Assembly (NCBI RefSeq): GCF_026719705.1
Contig: NZ_JAPPRR010000001.1
Coordinates: 1,155,255 to 1,219,254, forward strand
Reading direction: 5' to 3'
DNA: 64,000 nucleotides
Source of the DNA: Pseudokordiimonas caeni
Lineage (GTDB): Bacteria > Pseudomonadota > Alphaproteobacteria > Sphingomonadales > Kordiimonadaceae
Shown: positions 1 to 7,103 of the stretch, one piece after another
Layout of the letters: each line of letters begins with the position of its first letter
How positions within the stretch are numbered: position 1 is the stretch's first letter
Position numbers and translations under genes: made by a program
The notes under the pieces: generated by a model
Seen by the model: the letters and a program-made list of their open reading frames with translations, nothing else
Database searches by the model: none
What the model was told of the DNA's origin: nothing

Positions 1-1
1 C

Positions 2-169
2 AACAATTCGCTTGGCTTCAATGACGACAGCTGGGTGCCGAATGAGCCGGGCATCCCGACGATCCCGGGCGTGCCCGAGCCAGCCACCTGGCTGATGATG
101 ATTTTCGGCTTCGGCTTTGTGGGCCTTGCTGCCCGCCGCCGCAAAGGTGTGCGCGCCCTCGCCGCCTGA
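2..169 (+). CDS. PEP-CTERM sorting-domain protein, C-terminal end
   Basis: Only the last 55 codons lie in the window; the 5' part is upstream. The reading frame ends with a Pro-Gly-rich spacer, the tripeptide V-P-E-P, a hydrophobic stretch of about 17 residues and a terminal basic cluster (ARRRK). This is the layout of the PEP-CTERM sorting signal, which in Gram-negative bacteria marks exported proteins for recognition by an exosortase/EpsH-type membrane protease, often in strains that make exopolysaccharide. What the mature protein does cannot be told from this fragment. No exosortase gene is in the window. Confidence 0.85.
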   Translation, partial: NNSLGFNDDSWVPNEPGIPTIPGVPEPATWLMMIFGFGFVGLAARRRKGVRALAA

Positions 170-198
170 TTGGTGCGCTACGTAACATCAGTTTCTGG

Positions 199-235
199 AA
201 CGGCTGCCTGACCTTCGGGCGGCCGTTTTGCTTTT
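199..235. terminator. Rho-independent-like terminator after the PEP-CTERM gene
   Basis: AACGGC at 199-204 pairs with GCCGTT at 222-227, and the intervening bases can extend the stem. A T-rich tract follows (TTTTGCTTTT). It sits 30 bases after the PEP-CTERM stop codon and touches the end of the converging gene at 234-545, so it could serve both directions. Confidence 0.6.
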
Positions 236-545
236 ACCATCCGCCTTGCTTGGTCGGCGGGCTCGAGGCCATGTCCAGTTCAGCGCCAAGTGCGTGGAGG
301 GCCGCTAGTATTCGTCGTAAGTCGTGGTTTTCCCGTGCGCCCATGCCCTCCTCTACCGCAACGGCGATGTCGCGGGCGTCATATTCCCACTGCCGCAGGA
401 TGGAAATCTTGGCCTCGCGCGGGATATCGGGGGCGGCAGCCAGTGCTTCTGGGCTGAGGCTCGATAGTCGCACGTCGGAAACCGCGAGATCGGGCCTGAG
501 GCGGCCTCGGATATTGCCGGGATAAACGGGGTGCCGGTTCGGCAT
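234..545 (-). CDS. Small conserved alphaproteobacterial protein of unknown function
   Basis: A 103-residue soluble protein with no signal peptide, membrane segment or cysteine. The central part (about residues 45-70) reads ILRQWEYDAREIAVAVEEGM-like and the C-terminal part is helical. I recall similar short proteins as conserved hypothetical genes in alphaproteobacteria but know no function. The start is well supported: AAAGGAG lies 7 bases before the ATG. It follows the glycerophosphodiesterase gene on the same strand after a gap of about 90 bases, so the two may be cotranscribed. Confidence 0.7.
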   Translation of the reverse strand: MPNRHPVYPGNIRGRLRPDLAVSDVRLSSLSPEALAAAPDIPREAKISILRQWEYDARDIAVAVEEGMGARENHDLRRILAALHALGAELDMASSPPTKQGGW

Positions 546-637
546 GGGGCATCTCCTTTCACGGCCTTGCGACCTGAATTGCCCCCATGGTCCTAATATA
601 GTCGAAATGACTGGCTCTTTGAACCCCCACCCGCAGA

Positions 638-1552
638 TCAGCGACGCAAAACGGCCTGAACGGCGGCGTGCCGGTCGGTGGCGATGATGTCGGCTCCAGC
701 CGCGAGAAAGTCGAGATAGCGTGTGTCATCGCCGGATGCCGCGATCCGGGCATCAAGCGACTTTGACGGGCTGCCGAGCGTGCCGAGCATGGCAAGCCAG
801 CCTTCGGCATGTATGGCGTCATAAAGGGCGCGGTCGCGCACCTGCAGGCCGGTCCAGGCGACGACCTGCTTCGGGTCGATGCCGCTTGCCTTCACCCGTT
901 CGATATCATCCATACTGTCAATGGATACCGACAGCATCATTTCAGGGGCGGCGGCATGAAATGCCATGGCTTGCCCGTGGCTGTAGGTGATGAGGATCAC
1001 CCTGCCCGCCACGCCCGCCGCGCGCACATGACGGGTAACGTCGACGATATCGACACCCGGCTTGATATCGAGCGAAAGGATCGCTTTCGCTTGCCTCGTG
1101 AAGGCAAGTACCTGGTCGAGCGTCGGCACGCGGTAAGGCATGGTCCTGCCTTCGGGGTCCCGCAACTGGAGTGTTTTTACATAGTCATGGGTGACAGCGT
1201 CCACGCGGCCCGTGCCGGTCGTCGTCCGCTCCAGCGTTTCGTCATGCATCAGGATCAATGTCCCGTCCTTCAGCCGGCGGATATCGACCTCGAGAAGCGA
1301 AGGACCGAAGGTCAACGCATGCGCCAGCGTTTCGATGGCATTTTCGGGATAGCCCGGCATATCGCCGCCCCGATGCGCGCTGACAAGCGGCTTGCGGTCC
1401 GGCGTGTAGCGCAGGTAGGCCGGCAGGCCGCCAGCGGGCAGTTCGGTGCCATGAAGGACTGCCGCCTCGATCTTCGGTTGCGGGCCTTCCGCGCCCGCCG
1501 GCAGGCTTGCAATTGCCCAGAGGGCCAGCCATAGTCCGATCCAACGCCGCAT
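638..1552 (-). CDS. Glycerophosphodiester phosphodiesterase family protein, exported
   Basis: Predicted to hydrolyse glycerophosphodiesters to glycerol 3-phosphate and an alcohol, outside the cytoplasm. An N-terminal signal peptide (RRW, a hydrophobic core, then AGA before the mature chain near residue 22) is followed by a GDPD domain. HRGG at about residues 60-63 and the later MHDE at about 102-105 supply the two catalytic histidines. EVD at about 88-90 supplies the metal-binding acids, and YPEN follows the first His. I chose the ATG at 1552 because GGAG stands 7 bases before it; the ATG at 1558 would place that site too close. It is divergent from mazG across about 75 bp. The substrate is not determinable from the sequence. 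Confidence 0.9.
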   Translation of the reverse strand: MRRWIGLWLALWAIASLPAGAEGPQPKIEAAVLHGTELPAGGLPAYLRYTPDRKPLVSAHRGGDMPGYPENAIETLAHALTFGPSLLEVDIRRLKDGTLILMHDETLERTTTGTGRVDAVTHDYVKTLQLRDPEGRTMPYRVPTLDQVLAFTRQAKAILSLDIKPGVDIVDVTRHVRAAGVAGRVILITYSHGQAMAFHAAAPEMMLSVSIDSMDDIERVKASGIDPKQVVAWTGLQVRDRALYDAIHAEGWLAMLGTLGSPSKSLDARIAASGDDTRYLDFLAAGADIIATDRHAAVQAVLRR

Positions 1553-1627
1553 CCGCATTCTCCATTGTCTGCTCGTGCCCTATAAGGCCGCGTTCGGCCG
1601 GTCGTATCAATGGTAAAAGACGAAACG

Positions 1628-2452
1628 ATGACACATCCCGATCCGATGACCCGACTTCTCGATATCATGGCGCGCCTCCGCGATCCGAACGGCGGCTGCC
1701 CGTGGGATCTGGAGCAGGATTTTGCCTCCATCGCGCCCTATACCATCGAGGAGGCCTATGAGGTCGAGGAAGCGATCCGGGCAAACGATATGGCCTCCCT
1801 GAAGGAAGAACTTGGCGACCTCCTGTTGCAGACGGTGTTCCACAGCCAGATGGCGGCGGAAGCCGGACATTTCACTTTCGATGACGTGGCAGCGGCAATC
1901 GGCGACAAGATGGTGGCACGTCATCCGCATGTATTCGGCGACGCCGATATCGCGACGGCGGACGCGCAAACTGTAGCCTGGGAAGTGCAGAAGGCCAAGG
2001 AACGTGCCGCAAAGGCAGCGGCGAAGGGCGAGAAGCCTTCCGTTCTGGACGGTGTGGCGCTTGGCCTGCCTGCCCTCGTCCGCGCCATCAAGCTGCAGAA
2101 CCGCGCGGCGCGTGTGGGGTTCGACTGGCCTTCAACCCGTGATGTGCTTGCCAAGCTGCAGGAAGAGGCGGACGAAATCGTGGCAGCGATGGAAAGCGGC
2201 GACGATGAGCATATCAAGGAAGAAATTGGAGATTATTTGTTTGTTGTCGCAAACTTGTCACGCCATCTTAAAGTTGATGCTGAGGAAGCGCTACGGGCTG
2301 CAAACGCCAAATTCACCCGCCGCTTCCACAAGATCGAAGCCTGGCTCGCCGAAGACGGCCGCACGCCGGACCAATCCGATCTTGCTGAAATGGATGCGCT
2401 GTGGGACCGCGCCAAGGCCGAGGACAAGGCGCTGAAAAAAGCTGCCGAATGA
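1628..2452 (+). CDS. mazG: Nucleoside triphosphate pyrophosphohydrolase MazG
   Basis: Hydrolyses (d)NTPs to the monophosphate and pyrophosphate, a house-cleaning and ppGpp-balancing activity. It has the two tandem MazG domains of the full-length family. The first contains CPWDLEQ followed by EEAYE...EELGDLLLQ. The second contains EEADE...EEIGDYLF, the EXXE-EXXD metal site. The length (274 residues) is normal. An ATG at 1610 in frame would add six residues and neither start has a strong ribosome site. The gene converges on hflX with no spacing: the two stop codons abut as TGA/TCA at 2450-2455. Confidence 0.93.
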   Translation: MTHPDPMTRLLDIMARLRDPNGGCPWDLEQDFASIAPYTIEEAYEVEEAIRANDMASLKEELGDLLLQTVFHSQMAAEAGHFTFDDVAAAIGDKMVARHPHVFGDADIATADAQTVAWEVQKAKERAAKAAAKGEKPSVLDGVALGLPALVRAIKLQNRAARVGFDWPSTRDVLAKLQEEADEIVAAMESGDDEHIKEEIGDYLFVVANLSRHLKVDAEEALRAANAKFTRRFHKIEAWLAEDGRTPDQSDLAEMDALWDRAKAEDKALKKAAE

Positions 2453-3838
2453 TCAATCCGGCAGCGGATGGTTTTTCGAGAAGCGGTCCCACGCCACGGG
2501 ATCAACCTGAAACTCGATCCGGAAGCCTTCTTCCTCGGCATTTTCCGATATGATCTTGGCATTGGCCTTCAGCCAAGCCCGGGCCTTGCCGTCTGAATAG
2601 GGGATGAGCTTGGTGAGCTTGTAGTCCGCCGTTCCCAGAAGCGTATCGATGCGTGCGATCAGCGTGTCGGTGCCTTCGCCGGTGAGGGCCGAGATAGCCA
2701 CGCGGTCCGGATGGCGGACCCCTTCCCTGATACGGGCTTCCATTTCCTCGGTGCTCAGGAGATCGCCCTTGTTGAGCGCCTCGATCACCGGCACGCCGGT
2801 ATCGAAAGCATCAAGGTCGATGCCCAGCTCCTTCAGGACTTCGGTCACGTCAGCGGCCTGAATGTCGCTGTCTTCGTGGCTGGCGTCCCGCACATGCACG
2901 ATCAGGTCAGCTTCGCACACTTCTTCAAGGGTTGCGCGGAAGGCGGCAACCAGCATGGTCGGCAGGTTCGAGATGAAGCCGACGGTGTCAGAGAGGATGA
3001 TTTTGCGGCCTGACGGCATTTCCACCGCTCGCATCGTGGGGTCCAGGGTCGCGAAAAGCATGTCCTCAGCCAACACCTCGGCGCGGGTCAGCCGGTTGAA
3101 GAGCGTCGATTTTCCGGCGTTGGTGTAGCCGACCAGCGCCACAATCGGATACGGTGCCTTCTGCCGGCGCGCCCGGTGCAGCGTTCGTGTCTTGGCAACG
3201 TCTTTGAGCGCGCGTTTCAGGCGCGTGATCTTGTCCGAAATGATCCGGCGGTCGGCCTCGATCTGGGTTTCCCCCGGGCCACCCATGAAGCCCGCCCCGC
3301 CGCGCTGGCGCTCGAGGTGGGTCCATGACCGCACAAGCCGGCTTTTCTGATAGGTCAGGTGGGCCAGTTCCACCTGCAATTCACCTTCGCGCGTCGAGGC
3401 GCGGTTGCCGAAAATCTCAAGGATCAGGGCGGTGCGGTCGATCACCTTGGCTTTCAGTTCACGCTCAAGGTTTCGTTGCTGCACGGGCGTGAGTTCGGCA
3501 TCGAAGACGAAGACGTCGATCTCCTGATTTTCGGAGATGGCCTTCAGGTCCTCGATCTTGCCTTCGCCAATGAGCGTGGCCGCCCGGCGCTTGCGCACCG
3601 GGATGATCTCGCCACCCATCAGCTCGATATCGATCGCCTCGGCGAGGCCTTTCGCCTCCTCGAGCTTGGCCTCTGGCGAGCGCTCGAGAAGTTCGGCGGT
3701 ATCGGACCTTATGTCAGGATGCACCACATAGACGCGCGGCTTGTCGACGCGTTTCTGCAGATAGCCCAGCCCCTCGGCCGACCAACCGCCGCCGCTTTGG
3801 TCGCCGTCCCTGCCGGAACGGTCATCAGTGTCGGACAA
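2453..3838 (-). CDS. hflX: Ribosome-associated GTPase HflX
   Basis: GTPase that binds the large ribosomal subunit and splits or rescues ribosomes under stress. It has an N-terminal HflX domain (about residues 35-190) with the glycine-rich linker GGAGFMGGPGE. A G domain follows, with P-loop GYTNAGKST (about residue 239 on), DTVGF and NKGD. The length of 461 residues is normal. The only start that keeps the first residues after hfq is TTG at 3836-3838; it lies one base after the hfq stop codon, so translation is probably coupled to Hfq. A more internal start cannot be excluded. The hfq-hflX order is widely conserved. Confidence 0.95.
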   Translation of the reverse strand: MSDTDDRSGRDGDQSGGGWSAEGLGYLQKRVDKPRVYVVHPDIRSDTAELLERSPEAKLEEAKGLAEAIDIELMGGEIIPVRKRRAATLIGEGKIEDLKAISENQEIDVFVFDAELTPVQQRNLERELKAKVIDRTALILEIFGNRASTREGELQVELAHLTYQKSRLVRSWTHLERQRGGAGFMGGPGETQIEADRRIISDKITRLKRALKDVAKTRTLHRARRQKAPYPIVALVGYTNAGKSTLFNRLTRAEVLAEDMLFATLDPTMRAVEMPSGRKIILSDTVGFISNLPTMLVAAFRATLEEVCEADLIVHVRDASHEDSDIQAADVTEVLKELGIDLDAFDTGVPVIEALNKGDLLSTEEMEARIREGVRHPDRVAISALTGEGTDTLIARIDTLLGTADYKLTKLIPYSDGKARAWLKANAKIISENAEEEGFRIEFQVDPVAWDRFSKNHPLPD

Positions 3839-3839
3839 A

Positions 3840-4085
3840 TCAGGCCTCGACGTCTTTCTCGGGCTCGAAGAGCTGCACAGGGCCGCCCGGCATCACCGTC
3901 GAAATGGCATGCTTGTAAACGAGCTGCGAGTGCCCGTCGCGGCGCAGCAGCACGCAGAAATTGTCAAACCAGGTGATAACGCCTTGGAGTTTGACGCCAT
4001 TCACCAGAAAGACAGTGACGGGGATTTTGGATTTGCGGACGGCATTCAAAAACACGTCCTGGAGGTTTTGATTCTTGTCGGACAT
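3840..4085 (-). CDS. hfq: RNA chaperone Hfq
   Basis: Sm-fold hexameric RNA chaperone that pairs small RNAs with mRNAs. At 81 residues it is the compact alphaproteobacterial form. It shows QDVFLN, the Sm1 region [16 protein letters not shown] and the Sm2 signature YKHAIST, then a short acidic tail. I start it at the ATG at 4085, giving [10 protein letters not shown]; the longer reading frame up to 4172 adds a low-complexity 29-residue stretch not seen in Hfq. It lies between trkA and hflX on the same strand. The 198-bp AT-rich gap upstream is large enough for its own promoter. Confidence 0.97.
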   Translation of the reverse strand: MSDKNQNLQDVFLNAVRKSKIPVTVFLVNGVKLQGVITWFDNFCVLLRRDGHSQLVYKHAISTVMPGGPVQLFEPEKDVEA

Positions 4086-4283
4086 TGGACTGTCTGAGCC
4101 TTCAGTTTTTTCGTTCTGTTTATTGCCCGGGGGAACCGGGCGCTTGTTGTGCCTGGGCATAGGCAAAGACAAACTTCAAACGTCTCGCTTCCCGGTTTCA
4201 ACCCCCGGCAAACGGGTCGCCTGTCATTCGTCTCGCAAATAATATGTCAGAGTGAGGGGCGATTTGCTAATAATATTTTTGTT
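4086..4283. other. AT-rich hfq leader region
   Basis: This 198-bp gap between trkA and hfq is markedly AT-rich compared with flanking genes. Seen directly: AATAATAT twice (around 4238 and 4270), GCAAAT at 4235-4240 inverted as ATTTGC at 4262-4267, and a GC-rich hairpin GCCCGG-GGGAA-CCGGGC at 4125-4141 that would lie in the hfq 5' UTR. A promoter for hfq reading leftward is expected here. I could not pick a convincing pair of -35 and -10 hexamers. Confidence 0.4.
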
Positions 4284-5660
4284 TCAAAAGACATCCGCGC
4301 GCGCAGTGAACAATTGTTCCATTCGTTTCACCGCGTCCGAAAGGGCCAGGATAATCGCCCTGTCCCCTGCATGGATCATGGTATCGGCGTGCGGCACGAT
4401 GCAATCGTCACCGCGCACGATCATGCCGAATTTAATCTCGCCGTGCAGCCGCAGATCGCCGATTGTTTTGCCGACGATATCCGATCCTTCTAGGATTTCA
4501 GCCTCGATGATCTCGGCCTCGCCATCGCGCACGCTGTAAAGGTCGCGGATGCGGCCGCGGCGGATGTGCCGGACGATCGAGGAAACCGTCGTCTCGCGCG
4601 GGTCGAGTGCCACATCGATATTGAGCGTACCCACAAGCCCGCCATAGATCGGGTTGTTCAGAAGCGTGATGGCATGCGGGCAGCCCTGCTGCTTGGCCAG
4701 AAGGGCTGTGAGGATATTGACCTCGTCATCGTCCGCGACCGTCACGATCGTGTCGGCCTGCCCCACTCTTGCTTCCTGCAGGATTTCCTTGGCAAGCGCA
4801 TCACCATTGATGACGACGGCGTTGGCCATGCGTTCAGCGATATAGGCTGCGCGTTCGGGGTTATGTTCGATGATCCGGAGGTTGGGCGGGTTCGGGCGCT
4901 TGTCCAGCATTTCGGCGAGGAACAGGCCGACATTGCCGCCGCCGACAATCACGATGCGATGCGCTGGCTTTTCTTCATGACCGAAGACCGCCATCGAGCG
5001 CGCAGTCTTGTCTGTGTCCACGATGATATAGACGGAATCGCCGATCTGCAGCTGGTCGTCACTGCGCGGCACGAACATCTTGTCGTCACGTACAACGGCC
5101 GCGACGGTCGTCTGCAGGTTCGGGAACAGTTCGGTCAACTGGCGGAGCGGTGTATCCACCACCGGGCAGCGATGATCGAGCGTGAGGCCGATGAGGCGCA
5201 CCTTGCCCTTGGCAAACGGCACCATGTTGAAGGCACCGGGTACATCCAGCCGGCGGATGATGGCTTCCGCCACCTCGCGCTCTGGCGAGATGATGACATC
5301 GATCGGCATATGATCGCGCGAGAAGAGATCTGCATAATCGGGCTTGAGGTAAGCCTGGTTGCGGATACGGGCAACCTTGGTCGGGATGCTGAACAGCGAG
5401 CTTGCCACCTGGCACGCCACCATATTCACTTCGTCCGACCAGGTAACTGCCACCAGAAGGTCGGCATCGGCCGCCCCTGCCCGCTCCAGCATCTTGGGGT
5501 CGGACGCGTGCCCGACCATGGCCTGCACATCGAGCGAGTCCGAAATCTTGCGGATAAGCTCGGGCGCGCGGTCTATCACCGTCACATCGTTCGATTGACC
5601 AGACAGATGCTTGGCAATGTTGAAGCCGACCTGGCCGGCGCCGCAAACAATCACTTTCAT
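4284..5660 (-). CDS. trkA: Trk potassium uptake regulatory subunit TrkA
   Basis: Cytoplasmic NAD(H)-binding gating subunit of the Trk/Ktr potassium transporter. It contains two tandem RCK units, each an RCK-N Rossmann fold plus an RCK-C domain. The first begins at residue 1 (GAGQVG), the second near residue 231 (VGGGNVG). The 458-residue length matches E. coli TrkA. The start at 5660 gives MKVIVCGAGQVG, the usual first residues of TrkA; a longer frame to 5798 is not supported. It follows ntrX by 28 bases. In alphaproteobacteria trkA commonly follows the ntr genes. No trkH/trkG membrane subunit is in the window. Confidence 0.95.
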   Translation of the reverse strand: MKVIVCGAGQVGFNIAKHLSGQSNDVTVIDRAPELIRKISDSLDVQAMVGHASDPKMLERAGAADADLLVAVTWSDEVNMVACQVASSLFSIPTKVARIRNQAYLKPDYADLFSRDHMPIDVIISPEREVAEAIIRRLDVPGAFNMVPFAKGKVRLIGLTLDHRCPVVDTPLRQLTELFPNLQTTVAAVVRDDKMFVPRSDDQLQIGDSVYIIVDTDKTARSMAVFGHEEKPAHRIVIVGGGNVGLFLAEMLDKRPNPPNLRIIEHNPERAAYIAERMANAVVINGDALAKEILQEARVGQADTIVTVADDDEVNILTALLAKQQGCPHAITLLNNPIYGGLVGTLNIDVALDPRETTVSSIVRHIRRGRIRDLYSVRDGEAEIIEAEILEGSDIVGKTIGDLRLHGEIKFGMIVRGDDCIVPHADTMIHAGDRAIILALSDAVKRMEQLFTARADVF

Positions 5661-5688
5661 GGGAAGACCCTGACTGTGGAAACTTCTA

Positions 5689-7077
5689 TCAGTTGATATC
5701 GCCGGCCTTGCCGGATGCCAAGCCAAGAGACTTGAGTTTTCTGTGAAGCGCCGAACGCTCCATGCCGATAAAGGCGGCCGTGCGCGAGATATTGCCACTG
5801 AAACGGCTGATCTGCACCTTCAGATATTCGCGCTCGAACGCTTCGCGCGCTTCCTTCAGGGGGCTTGTCATGATGGCGCCGTCGTTATTGTTGCGGAACA
5901 GGTCGGCAGAATCGGACCGTACCTCGCTAGGCAACTGGTCGATGGCGATTTCTTCCAATGGATCTTCGGGCCCCATGATCACCACCCGCTCGATGATATT
6001 CTTCAATTGTCGCACATTGCCGGGCCAGTTGTAGGACTGGAGTGCCGCCATGGCTTCATCCGTCAGCGCGCGCCGCGGGCGGCCGGTGGCATCAGCAAGC
6101 GTTTCAAGGAAATAGCGGGCCAGCAGCGGGATATCCTCGCGCCGCTCGGCAAGCGGCGGGATCATCAGCGGCACCACATTCAGGCGGTGATACAGGTCTT
6201 CCCGGAAGCGGCCGTTTTCGATCTCGGTGACGAGCGTTTTGGAGGTCGCCGAAATCACCCGCACATCAACGCGCACGCCGGTGTTGCCGCCGACACGCTC
6301 GAACGCCTGATCGGTCAGCACGCGCAGGATCTTGGCCTGCGTCGGCAGCGGCATGTCGGCCACTTCATCGATGAAAAGTGTGCCGCCGTGGGCGCGCTCG
6401 AAGAAGCCGGTTTTCACCACGCCGCCATTCTGCTCCACGCCGAACAGTTCCTGCTCCATGCGGTGCGGCTCCATCGATGCCGCACTCACCACGATGAAGG
6501 GGCCATTGGTGCGCTGCGAGCGGGCGTGGATCACCCGCGCCGCCACTTCCTTGCCTGAGCCCGAGGGGCCGTGGATCAGGACGCGGCTGTTGGTGCCTGC
6601 CACTTTTTCGATCACATGACGCACGTTATTGAGGGGCGCTGACTTGCCGGTCAGTTCCACCACGAGGGCCGCGCGCTTCTTGAGTTCCTCGTTCTCCCGC
6701 CGCAGGCGCTCGGCTTCGGTTGCCCGGCGCACGGTGAGGAGAAGATGGTCAGCCTCAAACGGCTTTTCGATAAAGTCGTAGGCGCCTTTCTTGATGGCGG
6801 CAACAGCGGTTTCGATATTGCCGTGGCCGCTGATCATGATGACCGGCAGGTCACGGTGGCGCGTCTTCACAAGCTCCAGCAGCTCAAGCCCGTCAAGCTT
6901 GCTGCCTTGCAGCCAGATATCGAGGACCATCAGAGACGGCAGCCGTTTCTCGATCTCGTCGAGGGCGCTTTCGCTGTCGTATGCAGTGCGCGTCTGATAG
7001 CCCTCGTCCTCGAGGATGCCCGAGATCAACTCCCGGATATCGGCTTCGTCGTCAATGATCAGAATATCGAGCGCCAT
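5689..7077 (-). CDS. ntrX: NtrX-type response regulator
   Basis: Response regulator partner of the membrane kinase NtrY. A receiver domain (phosphoacceptor D53 in VLDIWLQG) is followed by an AAA+ domain with Walker A GPSGSGKE (about residue 166) and Walker B TLFIDEVADM. A C-terminal Fis-type helix-turn-helix (GMERSALHRKLKSLG) completes it. The segment after ELFG reads VEQNGGVVKTGFFERAHGG, so the GAFTGA loop that contacts sigma-54 is absent, although it is present in NtrC at 9524-10981. It probably regulates without classical sigma-54 remodelling (inference). It sits 26 bases after ntrY. Confidence 0.95.
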   Translation of the reverse strand: MALDILIIDDEADIRELISGILEDEGYQTRTAYDSESALDEIEKRLPSLMVLDIWLQGSKLDGLELLELVKTRHRDLPVIMISGHGNIETAVAAIKKGAYDFIEKPFEADHLLLTVRRATEAERLRRENEELKKRAALVVELTGKSAPLNNVRHVIEKVAGTNSRVLIHGPSGSGKEVAARVIHARSQRTNGPFIVVSAASMEPHRMEQELFGVEQNGGVVKTGFFERAHGGTLFIDEVADMPLPTQAKILRVLTDQAFERVGGNTGVRVDVRVISATSKTLVTEIENGRFREDLYHRLNVVPLMIPPLAERREDIPLLARYFLETLADATGRPRRALTDEAMAALQSYNWPGNVRQLKNIIERVVIMGPEDPLEEIAIDQLPSEVRSDSADLFRNNNDGAIMTSPLKEAREAFEREYLKVQISRFSGNISRTAAFIGMERSALHRKLKSLGLASGKAGDIN

Positions 7078-7103
7078 AGCGTCTCCGTCTCCTCAGTTCA
7101 GTC

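Noticed and set aside
4086-4172. N-terminal extension of Hfq in the longer open frame
   Set aside because: The extra 29 residues are low complexity and unlike any Hfq; the internal ATG gives the standard 81-residue protein.
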